In this document: positions 1-8,449 of the stretch, in pieces
How positions within the stretch are numbered: the first letter of the stretch is position 1
How the letters are laid out: every line of letters starts with the position of its first letter
DNA from: NORP259 sp041398705
GTDB taxonomy: Bacteria > Planctomycetota > UBA1135 > GCA-002686595
Direction: 5' to 3'
Assembly (NCBI GenBank): GCA_041398705.1
Contig: JAWKUI010000004.1
Location: 124,001-188,000 of the forward strand
Length of the DNA: 64,000 nucleotides
Translations under genes and position numbers: made by a program
The notes under the pieces: model-generated
What the model was told of the DNA's origin: nothing
Seen by the model: only the letters and a program-made list of their open reading frames with translations
Database searches by the model: none

Positions 1-1
1 G

Positions 2-655
2 GCAAGCCGGCCCCTGAGCGGTCATCCCGGTCCTCCGCGCAGCCGCGTCTTGCCCGCCGATCGCTTGCCGATGTCGACGTGGGATCTGCCGACGTATGCG
101 CGCGATCGTTTCGTGATCGCGCAGGCCTACCCGCGGCCGTGCTTGGTGGTGCTGTATGGATCCTGGCCCGGGGGCGGGATGGAAGGGCTCGAGCGCTGGG
201 CCACGCTGCGCGGGCGGGATGATCTCGCCCTGCGTATCGTGAGTCTTGATGGCCCGCGGGAGGATGCGGCGGTGCGCGCGATGCTCGCGGGGTACGGCCT
301 CGAGAACGTCGGCGGCCGCGGCGGAAGGCGGTTGCGCAACCTGGTGGAGATGGCGCTCGGGGAAGTCATGGGCGCTGCCCCGGATCGGCCTCTGCCCCTG
401 GGACTCTTGTTCGATCCGGCCGGGCGGCTAGCGGCGATCTATCTGCAGGAGATCGACACCGATCAGGTGCTGAACGATGCGGCTGCGCTCGCGAGCGAAC
501 CGCTGGATGCCTGGGAAAAGGGAGTGGATGTACTGGCTGGGGGGCGGTGGCTCGGGCCGCGACCCAAGCGGGCGATTGAGGCGCTGGCGGATTTCCTGGC
601 GCGCAAGGGGGAAGCCGCCTGGGCGGCGGAGTTGCAGGCGGCCGCGGGCCGGTAG
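2..655 (+). CDS. C-terminal part of a protein with a thioredoxin-like fold (5' end outside window)
   Basis: The frame is open from the first bases of the window to a TAG stop, so the gene very probably begins upstream; a TTG at 50 is the first internal start candidate and an ATG follows at 71. The visible part looks like a thioredoxin/redoxin fold. A hydrophobic strand LVVLYGSW stands where redoxins have LVxFWATW, and the later strand PLGLLFDPAGRLAAIY matches the strand that usually carries the cis-proline. The CxxC motif is absent: the residues after the Trp are PGGGM. It is therefore unlikely to be a disulfide oxidoreductase. Such domains occur at the C-terminus of exported planctomycete proteins, which is inference here. 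Function unknown. Confidence 0.55.
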   Translation, partial: ASRPLSGHPGPPRSRVLPADRLPMSTWDLPTYARDRFVIAQAYPRPCLVVLYGSWPGGGMEGLERWATLRGRDDLALRIVSLDGPREDAAVRAMLAGYGLENVGGRGGRRLRNLVEMALGEVMGAAPDRPLPLGLLFDPAGRLAAIYLQEIDTDQVLNDAAALASEPLDAWEKGVDVLAGGRWLGPRPKRAIEALADFLARKGEAAWAAELQAAAGR

Positions 656-706
656 CAAGGGACCGAATGGCCTGGGCGGAATCCGGGGGCCGGAGACGTT
701 TGGGGA

Positions 707-1168
707 TCAGTCCTGCCGGGATCCGTCGCGAAGCGGCAGGGCCAGCTGATACGGCACGCGGCCGGTGATTCCCGGGCGGGCGGGCAGGGCAATCAGGTGC
801 CCCGCCATCGGGCCTTCCGCCACGTACTCGATGCGGTAGCCGTGGTACTCGAGCACGCTACCGGCGGCGCGGGCATCGGCCATGCGGTGGGCCACGGTGT
901 CGTGCCCCTGGAGCCAGGCGCCGAGCCCGGCCTTGGGCAGATCCCCCGTCGCCACCATCTCGCGGGCGATCCAGCGCAAGGCGAGCACCGCGTCTTCCTC
1001 GTCGGCGGTACACAGCCAGGTGCGATAGAGGGGTGCGCTCACGAGCACGAGCAAAAGCCCCATCAATACCGCGAACGCGCCGCGGAAGAGGCCGCGGCGC
1101 AGGGGGCGGACCAGCGAGCGGCTGTGCGCCGGGCTGGCAGGCAGGGTGGCAGGGGGTTGGGTTTCCAC
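707..1168 (-). CDS. Small single-pass membrane protein of unknown function
   Basis: About 153 residues from a GTG at 1168. I do not recognise the family. One strong transmembrane segment follows an Arg-rich stretch (RPLRRGLFRGAFAVLMGLLL), giving a type II-like topology, and the soluble part ends with a GYRIEYVAEGP...PYQLALP region that reads as beta strands. The frame stays open upstream to an ATG at 1267, which would overlap the start codon of the divergent nucleotidyltransferase gene inside one CATG tetranucleotide. I prefer the internal GTG because the upstream stretch is low-complexity and would leave no promoter space. Start uncertain; the hydrophobic segment and codon pattern support a real gene. 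Confidence 0.5.
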   Translation of the reverse strand: METQPPATLPASPAHSRSLVRPLRRGLFRGAFAVLMGLLLVLVSAPLYRTWLCTADEEDAVLALRWIAREMVATGDLPKAGLGAWLQGHDTVAHRMADARAAGSVLEYHGYRIEYVAEGPMAGHLIALPARPGITGRVPYQLALPLRDGSRQD

Positions 1169-1265
1169 TTCCTCCCAAGTTTCCCGCCCGCTAGCCTTGG
1201 GTTCAATCGCCGGGTGCGGGCTTGCCTGTCCGGATCCCGGCTTTGGCTTTTGCCGCAACCTCCCC

Positions 1266-2597
1266 ATGTCCGCTCCCGACTTCCACGCTGCCGAGGTTTC
1301 CGCCACCGTTCGGGCGGGTTGGCAGGTCTTGTCGCCCGCGCGCCGCGAGGTGGTGCTCGCGGTGGCGCGGCGCTTGGCGGAGGCGGGCTACCGGGCGTGG
1401 CTCGTGGGCGGGGCCGTGCGGGACCTAGTGATGGGCCGGCCAGCGGGGGACCTCGACATGGTGAGCGCCGCGCCGCCCGCCGTCGGTCGCTCGCTGTTCC
1501 CCGGCGCACTGGAGGTGGGGGAGCATTTCGGCATCCTGCTGGTGCGCGCGGGCGAGGAGTCCGTGGAGCTTGCGACCTTCCGGCTCGACGGTGCCTACGC
1601 GGACGGGCGGCACCCCGACGCCGTGCGCTACACCGATTCGCTCGAGGAGGACGCGGCGCGCCGGGACTTCACGTGCAACGCGCTCTACCTGGATCCCACC
1701 ACTTTCGAGTGCATGGATCCGACCGGAGGCCTCGCCCACATCGCGGCGGGCGAGCTGCACGCGGTAGGGGAAGCCAGCCGGCGCTTCGCCGAAGATGGGT
1801 TGCGGTTGCTGCGTGTGCCGCGCTTCTTGGCGCGTTTCGGTTGGCGCCCCGCGCCGGGCCTCATCGGGGCGATGCGGGCGAGCCGCGCGAGCCTGCGGGG
1901 CGTCAGCGCGGAGCGATTCGCCGGGGAGATGGCGCTCATGGCGGGTGGCCCCGGCCCCTTGCATGCCCTGGAGATCCTCGCCGAAGCGGGCCTTTGGGAT
2001 CGCGCCTTCTCTGCCGGGCACGACCACGGCGAGGGCCCGTCGGCCGCTACTCTGGCCGTGGCACGCGCGCGCTGCGCGGCAGGCGGCATCGACCTGGCGG
2101 ATTGGTACTGCTTTGGGTTGGAGGAAGATTGGGGTGCGGTGGAGCCCCTGGACGCCAAAGCCCTCGACCGGCGCCTACGCCGATTGACCGTGCCGCGCGC
2201 CGTGATGCACTCGGTGGCGGCGCGACTGCACGCGCGTAGGCAATTCGAGCAGGCCGCTGTGCACGGGGATCGGGCGGCATGGATCCGCCTTTGCCGGGAT
2301 GCGGATGGGCGCTCGGGCCTGTTCCTCGCCCGCGCACGGCGGTTGGCGATGGGCATCGATGCAGCCGAACTCGAGGCGCTTTGGGCGAAGTTCGAATCCC
2401 TGCCGCCCAGCCTCATCCATCCGGCGCACCTGCCGGGCGGAAACGATTGGCAAGCCCTGGGCGTTCCCGCGGGCCCTCCCCTCGGCCGTTGGATGCGCGC
2501 CGTGGAGGACCTGGTGCTGCGGGGAGACGTCGGCTACGGGGACGCAGTGGACTGGCGGCGGGTGCTCGAGCAGCACGGCGCCGGGTTCTTCGGCTGA
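1266..2597 (+). CDS. cca: CCA-adding enzyme / poly(A) polymerase family tRNA nucleotidyltransferase
   Basis: 443 residues. Class II nucleotidyltransferase of the CCA/PcnB superfamily. The N-terminal head domain has the glycine loop and metal-binding acidic pair in LVGGAVRDL...GDLDMV, then the RRDFTCNALYLDP motif and the RNA-binding helix motif RRFAEDGLRLLRVPRFLARF. These are the A, B and C motifs of bacterial CCA-adding enzymes. The C-terminal body is helical and lacks the basic tail of the second paralog at 56.1-57.4 kb, so this copy is the better CCA-adding candidate. The ATG at 1266 opens directly onto the conserved domain; the frame extends to 1146 but the extra residues look unstructured. 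It ends base-to-base against the convergent UbiA gene. Confidence 0.85.
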   Translation: MSAPDFHAAEVSATVRAGWQVLSPARREVVLAVARRLAEAGYRAWLVGGAVRDLVMGRPAGDLDMVSAAPPAVGRSLFPGALEVGEHFGILLVRAGEESVELATFRLDGAYADGRHPDAVRYTDSLEEDAARRDFTCNALYLDPTTFECMDPTGGLAHIAAGELHAVGEASRRFAEDGLRLLRVPRFLARFGWRPAPGLIGAMRASRASLRGVSAERFAGEMALMAGGPGPLHALEILAEAGLWDRAFSAGHDHGEGPSAATLAVARARCAAGGIDLADWYCFGLEEDWGAVEPLDAKALDRRLRRLTVPRAVMHSVAARLHARRQFEQAAVHGDRAAWIRLCRDADGRSGLFLARARRLAMGIDAAELEALWAKFESLPPSLIHPAHLPGGNDWQALGVPAGPPLGRWMRAVEDLVLRGDVGYGDAVDWRRVLEQHGAGFFG

Positions 2598-3533
2598 TCA
2601 GCTCGGCGGGAAGCGTTTGCGCAAGCGCAGCGAAACCCAGAAGCCTACGGCGGCGAGCACAGTGACCAGGTAGGGCCACGGTTCTGCGCGGCCCGCAGTG
2701 GCGGCGAGGCAGGCGCTGGCGAACATCAAGCGGCGCAGGCAAACACCCATCGCCTGTCCCACCCGTGCGCGGGTCCACTCGGTGGTGGCGCGCAGGAAGC
2801 GGTAGATGCCCGCGGCCGCGCCGAAACTGAGGGCAAACGCAAGGGCCAGTCCCGCACCGGAAGCAGCGGGGCGCAGGGCCAAGCCGGAGACCGGCAGCAG
2901 TGCGAGGATTGCCGCGCACAAGCCGAGGGCGCGGCCAGGGGACGCGCTGCCGTCCAAGGGCCGCACGCCGTCTTCGAAGCCGCTGAGCCGCGACACCGCG
3001 AACACGTAGGCGCCGTACGCAAGCGGAGGCAGCAGCAGTCCGGCATCGAGTCCAAGATCCGTTTGGGCGCGCCCGACAAGGATGGCCGCAAACAGGTTGC
3101 CGGCGCGGCACAGGCCGAGCAGCAGGGGACCGAGCCACAACCCGCGCGGCCCGAAGTCGTAAGCGACGGCGAGGGCGGCCACGATGGCCCACGTCAAACT
3201 GGCCCATGGGCTCAGGATGAAGCTCACGCCGATTCCACAAGCCAGCAGGCCGAGCCCGATACCCGTTGCGGTGGAAAGCGAAAGGTCACCGCGCACCAGG
3301 GGCCGCGGGCGGCCTTGTTCCCGGTCGGCGGCGACATCGGCGCAGTCGTTGAGCGCCATGCCCCCGGAGAACACGCAATACGCGGCGAGGGCCGACGACG
3401 CCATCGCTAGCGGGCTGGGCATGGCACCGGCCGCACCGATGGCGAGTCCCGCCCACGCGTCGAGCAAAGCCGAGGGCGCGAGCGACACCCGCGTCAGTGC
3501 GAAGTAGGCGCCCAGCGCGCGGCGATCGGTCAT
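2598..3533 (-). CDS. UbiA-family membrane prenyltransferase
   Basis: 311 residues with about eight or nine hydrophobic helices. The first aspartate-rich motif of UbiA prenyltransferases, NDxxDxxxD, is clear in LNDCADVAADREQGRPRP, which binds Mg-diphosphate. A second conserved loop follows YDFGPRGLW...CRAGN. The family transfers a polyprenyl chain onto an aromatic or other acceptor in the membrane; the acceptor cannot be told from sequence. It is the third gene of a leftward operon with dxr and rseP, only 4 bases after the rseP stop, which fits a role in isoprenoid-derived lipids or quinones. Its stop abuts the convergent cca stop with no gap. Confidence 0.85.
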   Translation of the reverse strand: MTDRRALGAYFALTRVSLAPSALLDAWAGLAIGAAGAMPSPLAMASSALAAYCVFSGGMALNDCADVAADREQGRPRPLVRGDLSLSTATGIGLGLLACGIGVSFILSPWASLTWAIVAALAVAYDFGPRGLWLGPLLLGLCRAGNLFAAILVGRAQTDLGLDAGLLLPPLAYGAYVFAVSRLSGFEDGVRPLDGSASPGRALGLCAAILALLPVSGLALRPAASGAGLALAFALSFGAAAGIYRFLRATTEWTRARVGQAMGVCLRRLMFASACLAATAGRAEPWPYLVTVLAAVGFWVSLRLRKRFPPS

Positions 3534-3537
3534 GGGA

Positions 3538-5349
3538 TCAGAGCAGGCGCAGGATGTCCTGATAGGTGACGTAGACCATCAGCGACAGGATCAGCACGAG
3601 GCCGACGAGTTGGCTGTAGCCCATGATCTTCTCCGACACCGGCGAGCCTTTGATGCCCTCGATCATCAGGAAGAACAGGTGCCCGCCGTCGAGCAGCGGA
3701 ATCGGCAGCACGTTCAGGAACGCCAGGTTGACGCTCAGCATGCACAGGAAGAACAACAGCTTAGTCCAGCCCATGGACGAAGCCTGGTAGCTGACCTGGC
3801 CAATCGTGACGATGCCGCCGAGGTTCTTCGGGCTGATCTCCCGGCGGAACATCTGCTTCAGGGTCATCACCGCTTCGCGCAGCATGCGCAAGGACGAGCG
3901 CGCGCCGAGGGTGATGGCCTTGCCGAAGCCGTCCGCCCGGAAGGTGTACATCGAGGGGCGGTAGCCGAAACCGTACTCCAGGGCTGCACCGACCCCGGCC
4001 GTGGCCATGAGTTCGAGGGGCTGATCGCCGCGCACGACGGCGAAGGCCAAGGGCGATTCGAGGGTGGCCGCGTTGCCGGCGGCCAACTGGATGTCGGCCC
4101 ATTCCGCAGCGGGCTTGCCATTGAGGCCCGTCACCTGGTCGCCCGTCTGCAGACCCGCCTTTTCGGCTGCGCTGCCGGGGCGCACGAGCAGCACGGTGGA
4201 GTCGAGGTCCTGGGCGAACGCCACGTCGTCGTACAGGGCATACGCCTCGGCGGGTTTGTAATCGGCCCACTCGAGTTCCATGGCCTGGCCATCGCGGCGC
4301 ACCGTGGCGTGCAGGGGGCCGGCGGGAGCGTCGATCAGGCCCAGGAGCAGATCGGTGCTGCGCCAAACAGGCTTGCCCGCAATCGACACGAGACGGTCGC
4401 CCGCCTGCAGTCCGAGGTGTTGCGCGGGACCGGCTGTGCGAACCGCTTCGATCCTGTGGCTGGGCGGTTCGATGCCGAAAACGGCACGGCCTTCCACGGG
4501 TTTCCAGAGCGGCTCGACGGTCACGTCGATCAGGCTCTCGTTCCGTTCGACCTCCAGGGTGACGGGAGCATTTGCGGCGTAGGCTTGGATCAACGCGCTT
4601 TCGGGATCCTGGCCCGGAAGGCTGCCGCGCACGCTGCGCACGCGATCCCCGGACAACAATCCGGCGGCCGCAGCCGGCCCGTCGGGGTCGACTTCGAGCG
4701 TCCAGTGGGGATCGCTGGCCGGGCCCATGCCCACGCGGTAGAAGCCGTTGTGCTCGTCCTTGCGCGGCGTCAGTGCGATGTCGCGCGTATCGGCTTCCCC
4801 GGGATACCGCACGTGCATATGCACGGGTTTGGAGCCGGAGATCGCGACTTCGCTGGGAATGCCCATGAAGTCGTGCACTTCGCGGCCCTCGATGCTCAGG
4901 ATCTCGGTGCCGCGCGGGATGCGGGCTTCCCAGGCGGGCATGCCGGGAATTGTCGCACCGACCACCGGGCGCACCGCCGGCACGCCAAAGTGGTAGACGA
5001 GCGGGAAACACACGAGCGCGAAGATCACGTTCATGATCACGCCGCCGGAGTAGATCAAGAAGCGCTGCGGCACGTTTTTGGCGTGCAGACTGTCCGGCGG
5101 CGGGGATTCGCCCGGATTGCGCTCGTACTCGCCAGCCATGCGCACGTACCCGCCAAAGGGCACGAGCGCCAGTTGGTAGAGGGTTCCGCGCCGGGTCCAG
5201 CCGAAGAGTTTGGGGCCGAAACCGAGGCTGAAGACCTCGACGCGCACCCCGCAGGCGCGGGCGGCGAGGAAGTGGCCGGCCTCGTGCACGAAGATCACCA
5301 GGCCGATGCCGAGGGCGACTTGCAGCAGGCGGAGGATTTCAGGGCTCAT
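3538..5349 (-). CDS. rseP: RseP-type site-2 zinc metalloprotease
   Basis: 603 residues. Membrane-embedded protease that cuts transmembrane segments, classically of anti-sigma factors. The zinc-binding HExxH is in the first helix (VIFVHEAGHFLAARACGVRV) and the third ligand motif is near the C-terminus (NVLPIPLLDGGHLFFL). Between them lie PDZ-like repeats, seen as several GLQxGDxV...G elements (for example LGLQAGDRLVSIAGKP and AGLQTGDQVTGLNGKP), more than the single PDZ of short homologs. The start is the ATG at 5349, overlapping the dxr stop as ATGA; the longer open frame upstream reads into dxr. No anti-sigma gene lies nearby, but two membrane-tethered sigma fusions at 26-32 kb would be conceivable substrates, which is speculation. 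Confidence 0.92.
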   Translation of the reverse strand: MSPEILRLLQVALGIGLVIFVHEAGHFLAARACGVRVEVFSLGFGPKLFGWTRRGTLYQLALVPFGGYVRMAGEYERNPGESPPPDSLHAKNVPQRFLIYSGGVIMNVIFALVCFPLVYHFGVPAVRPVVGATIPGMPAWEARIPRGTEILSIEGREVHDFMGIPSEVAISGSKPVHMHVRYPGEADTRDIALTPRKDEHNGFYRVGMGPASDPHWTLEVDPDGPAAAAGLLSGDRVRSVRGSLPGQDPESALIQAYAANAPVTLEVERNESLIDVTVEPLWKPVEGRAVFGIEPPSHRIEAVRTAGPAQHLGLQAGDRLVSIAGKPVWRSTDLLLGLIDAPAGPLHATVRRDGQAMELEWADYKPAEAYALYDDVAFAQDLDSTVLLVRPGSAAEKAGLQTGDQVTGLNGKPAAEWADIQLAAGNAATLESPLAFAVVRGDQPLELMATAGVGAALEYGFGYRPSMYTFRADGFGKAITLGARSSLRMLREAVMTLKQMFRREISPKNLGGIVTIGQVSYQASSMGWTKLLFFLCMLSVNLAFLNVLPIPLLDGGHLFFLMIEGIKGSPVSEKIMGYSQLVGLVLILSLMVYVTYQDILRLL

Positions 5350-6521
5350 GGAGTCGTTCGGGATGCCTGGGGTTGGACGCGCTGGCGTACGAAATCGCGG
5401 GCCCAGGCGTCCGCGGCCAGGACGCCTTCGATGGTGGCGGTGCCGGCAGGGCGGTTTGCGAGGGCTTCGCGACACAGGTCCGCGATCGCCAAAAACGGAA
5501 TGTGGCCCGCCAAGAAGGCGTGCACGGCCTCTTCATCGGCCGCATTGAGCACCGCACCCGAGGTCCCTCCGGCGCGGATGCACTCGAAACCCAGGTCCAG
5601 GGCCGGAAAGGCCTCCCGGTCCGGGGGTTCGAAGGTGAGCGTGGAAAAGGTTTCCCAATCGAAGCCCACCAGGGCCGGATTTTCCAGTCGCTCGGGTGAG
5701 AACAATGCAAATTGGATCGGCCCGCGCATGTCCGGCTTGCCCATTTGGGCGATGACGCTGCGGTCCACGAACTCGACCATCGAGTGCACCACGGACTGGG
5801 GGTGCACGACCACCTCGATGCGCTCGGCGGGCAGGCCGAACAGGTGGTGCAGCTCGATGACCTCGAGGGCTTTGTTCATCAACGTCGCCGACCCGATGGT
5901 GATGCGCTGGCCCATCTCCCAAGTGGGGTGTTTGAGCGCCATCTCCTTGGTGACGTGTTCGAGCTCGCTGCGCCGCCGGCCACGGAAAGGGCCTCCGCTG
6001 GCGGTGATGAGGATGCGGTGTACCTCGCGCGTCTGTTCGCCGCGCAGGCATTGGTGGATCGCGCTGTGTTCGCTGTCGACGGGCAGGATCTCCGCGCTGT
6101 GGCGCCGGGCGCATTCGAGCAGCTCCTGGCCGGCGAGCACGAGCGACTCCTTGTTGGCCAGGGCCAGGCGTTTGCCGCGCTCAAGCACGGCTTCGCTGGG
6201 GCGCAAGCCCGCCGCGCCGACCATGCCGTGCACGACCACCTCGTAGTCGGCGGCGGCGAGCAGCTCGAGGGCGGCGTCCGGGCCCGCGAAGAGGGTCGTG
6301 CCCGGGGGCAGGTCGGGCCGCAGGGCTTCGGCCGCCGCAGGATCGCCCATGGCGACGAAGGTAGGCCGAAATTCGCGCACCTGGGCCAAGAGCTCCTGCA
6401 CCGAGCGATTCGCGCACAGGCCGACGACCCGCAGACGATCCGGATGGCGGCGCACCAGGTCGAGGGTCTGGGTACCGATGGAACCGGTGCTGCCCAGCAG
6501 GAGAATCGGAAGGGAGGCCAT
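5346..6521 (-). CDS. dxr: 1-deoxy-D-xylulose 5-phosphate reductoisomerase
   Basis: 391 residues, the usual length. Converts DXP to 2-C-methyl-D-erythritol 4-phosphate with NADPH in the MEP pathway of isoprenoid synthesis. The NADPH loop GSTGSIGTQTLD is at the N-terminus, followed by the metal and substrate motifs SEHSAIHQCL, ASGGPFRG and HPTWEMGQRITIGSATLMNK. The ATG at 6521 is chosen because it precedes the Rossmann strand by only a few residues; the frame runs further upstream without conserved sequence. A TACACT -10-like box with an upstream TG (extended -10) lies at 6539-6544 on this strand. First gene of the dxr-rseP-ubiA operon, overlapping rseP by 4 bases. Confidence 0.96.
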   Translation of the reverse strand: MASLPILLLGSTGSIGTQTLDLVRRHPDRLRVVGLCANRSVQELLAQVREFRPTFVAMGDPAAAEALRPDLPPGTTLFAGPDAALELLAAADYEVVVHGMVGAAGLRPSEAVLERGKRLALANKESLVLAGQELLECARRHSAEILPVDSEHSAIHQCLRGEQTREVHRILITASGGPFRGRRRSELEHVTKEMALKHPTWEMGQRITIGSATLMNKALEVIELHHLFGLPAERIEVVVHPQSVVHSMVEFVDRSVIAQMGKPDMRGPIQFALFSPERLENPALVGFDWETFSTLTFEPPDREAFPALDLGFECIRAGGTSGAVLNAADEEAVHAFLAGHIPFLAIADLCREALANRPAGTATIEGVLAADAWARDFVRQRVQPQASRTTP

Positions 6522-6725
6522 GGCGGAGGCGGGGCCAGAGTGTAGCAGGGCCCCACCCCTGACACCCGAACGGGCCCCGCGACCCGTCCCAGGGACGGCC
6601 CCGGCGCTGCGGGTGGCCGGGGCACACTCGGCACCGCTTCGTGCATACCAATTGCCCCAAAAGCCCCCTACACTAGGGCCCGCGAAGCGGACCCTCTCGC
6701 CCGCAACGCGCCACCGGGACCCGCC

Positions 6726-7766
6726 ATGGCCGACAAAACACCGATCCAATACAAAGACGCGGGCGTGAACATCGACGCCCAGGACGAGGCCCTGGCCAAG
6801 GCGAAGGGCGCGATCCGCGCTTCCTTCACGCCCGGCGTGGTGGGGGACGTGGGCTCCTTCGGGGGCCTGTTCGACCTAGCGGCGATGGGCTCCGAGGGGC
6901 ACCTGCTGGTGGCGTCGGCGGACGGGGTGGGCACCAAACTCGAGGTGGCCAAACTCGCCGGCATCCACGACACCGTGGGGCGCGACCTCGTGCAGCACTG
7001 CATCAACGACATCCTGGTGCAGGGGGCGCGGCCGCTGTTCTTCATGGACTACGTGGGCACGGGCCGACTCGAGCCGAATGTGGTCTCCGACCTGATCCGC
7101 GGGTGTGCGGAGGGCTGCCGGGACAACGGCCTGGCCTTGTTGGGAGGCGAGACCGCCGAGATGCCGGGCCTGTACGCGCCCGGGGATTTCGACCTAGTGG
7201 GCTTCATCGTCGGTTCCGTGGCGCGCGAGAAACTGCTCGACGGCAGCCGCGTTCGGCCGGGCCAGGTGCTGCTCGGTCTGGCGTCCGACGGATTGCACAC
7301 AAACGGCTATTCGCTGGCGCGCAAGGTGGTTTTCGAACGTTTGGGTCTGGGCGTGCACGACCGTCCGGCGGCCCTCGGCGGACGCTCTGTGGCGGAGGCC
7401 CTGCTGGCCCCGCACCGTCCGTATCTCAAACCTCTGTGGCCGCAACTCGAAGCCGGTCGCATCGCCGCCATGGCCCACATCACGGGCGGCGGCCTGATCG
7501 ACAACCTGCCGCGCATCCTCGGCGAGTGCGATGCGGTGTTCGAACGCGCCGCCCTGCCGCGCGTGCCGCTCTTCGACTGGCTGGTGGAAGAAGCGGGCAT
7601 CGACCACGAAGAGGCCTACCGGGTCTTCAACATGGGCGTGGGCATGGTGCTTTGCGTGGATCCCGCCGACGCGGACCAGGTGCAGCGCGAAGTCCAGGCG
7701 GCCGGCGAAGAGGTCTGGCGCCTGGGGGTCACCACCCAGGGCAGCGGGGTCGTGCAGTGGTCTTGA
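6726..7766 (+). CDS. purM: Phosphoribosylformylglycinamidine cyclo-ligase (AIR synthetase)
   Basis: 346 residues, full length. Fifth step of purine synthesis: ATP-dependent ring closure of FGAM to aminoimidazole ribotide in the cytosol. The N-terminus YKDAGVNIDAQDEA and the following FGGLFDL, SADGVGTKLEVA, GETAEMPG and DGLHTNGYSLAR segments are characteristic PurM motifs, and HITGGGLIDNLPR marks the C-terminal domain. It is divergent from dxr; a TACACT box at 6669-6674 is a possible -10 element with a poor -35. The next gene starts within its 3' end (GTG at 7757 or TTG at 7763), so the two are co-transcribed. Confidence 0.97.
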   Translation: MADKTPIQYKDAGVNIDAQDEALAKAKGAIRASFTPGVVGDVGSFGGLFDLAAMGSEGHLLVASADGVGTKLEVAKLAGIHDTVGRDLVQHCINDILVQGARPLFFMDYVGTGRLEPNVVSDLIRGCAEGCRDNGLALLGGETAEMPGLYAPGDFDLVGFIVGSVAREKLLDGSRVRPGQVLLGLASDGLHTNGYSLARKVVFERLGLGVHDRPAALGGRSVAEALLAPHRPYLKPLWPQLEAGRIAAMAHITGGGLIDNLPRILGECDAVFERAALPRVPLFDWLVEEAGIDHEEAYRVFNMGVGMVLCVDPADADQVQREVQAAGEEVWRLGVTTQGSGVVQWS

Positions 7767-8398
7767 ACCTCCTGTTGGCTTGCCTCGCGTGGCTGCCCGC
7801 GGGCGCGCGCCAGGACGTGCCCGTCGCGGACCTCGCTGCGCAGGTGCGGGCCGCCAGCCCCGAAGAACTTGGGCCCCTGTTGCAGCGGGGATTCGAAGCG
7901 TTCCTGACCGAGATGTCCGCCTTCCGGGCGGAAGCCGGGGCCAAGCTCGCCGAGGCCATGCATGAGCGGGCCCAGGCCACCTGGAGCGCGATCTCCCTCG
8001 CCGGTTGCCTGCGCCGCGGGGATCGCCTCGACGAGGCCGCCGCCGTGCTCTCCGGCCAGATCGACCGCTGCGAGGCCGAAGGTGACAAAGTGGCTATGTG
8101 GGAGGCCTTGGCCCTGGTTCAGGACGCCGCCGGCGATCGGGACGGCCAATTGGATTCCCTCGGACGGGCCTACGCGGGTGGGGGCCACGATGCGTGCCAG
8201 ATCCTGGCCGGCCTGGCGCTGCGCGAAGGCCGCTTCGGGGAGGCAACCCGCCTCTTTGCGGGGTTGATCGACCAGGCCCGCACCCAAGCCCGCGATCCCG
8301 AACCTTGGGCCCTGCCCGGCTGGGGCTTATCCTTGCTTGGGCCAGATTCTCCCTCCAATCCGGTTCCGGTGCCCGCAGGGCGGCCGGAGCGTCCTTGA
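7757..8398 (+). CDS. Exported helical-repeat (TPR-like) protein of unknown function
   Basis: About 213 residues. A short N-terminal hydrophobic stretch (VLNLLLACLAWLPAGARQ) looks like a signal peptide. The body is Ala/Leu/Glu-rich and helical with TPR-like periodicity (ISLAGCLRRGDRLDEAAAVL, LALREGRFGEATRLFAGLID). The start is either the GTG at 7757 or the TTG at 7763, both overlapping the purM stop; no upstream spacer exists. I do not recognise a specific family. The protein ends in a Pro/Ser-rich tail. It begins a rightward run of exported proteins continuing to 11.9 kb. Confidence 0.65.
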   Translation: MVLNLLLACLAWLPAGARQDVPVADLAAQVRAASPEELGPLLQRGFEAFLTEMSAFRAEAGAKLAEAMHERAQATWSAISLAGCLRRGDRLDEAAAVLSGQIDRCEAEGDKVAMWEALALVQDAAGDRDGQLDSLGRAYAGGGHDACQILAGLALREGRFGEATRLFAGLIDQARTQARDPEPWALPGWGLSLLGPDSPSNPVPVPAGRPERP

Positions 8399-8449
8399 CC
8401 CAACCCGAACCCTGATACCAGGCCCCTTGGCGGGTCTATTGCCAAAGCT

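Noticed and set aside
3532..6246. 904-residue plus-strand open frame
   Set aside because: It is antisense to rseP and dxr, both with intact catalytic motifs. Its product is His/Ala/Gly-rich without domains, a typical third-position shadow in high-GC DNA.
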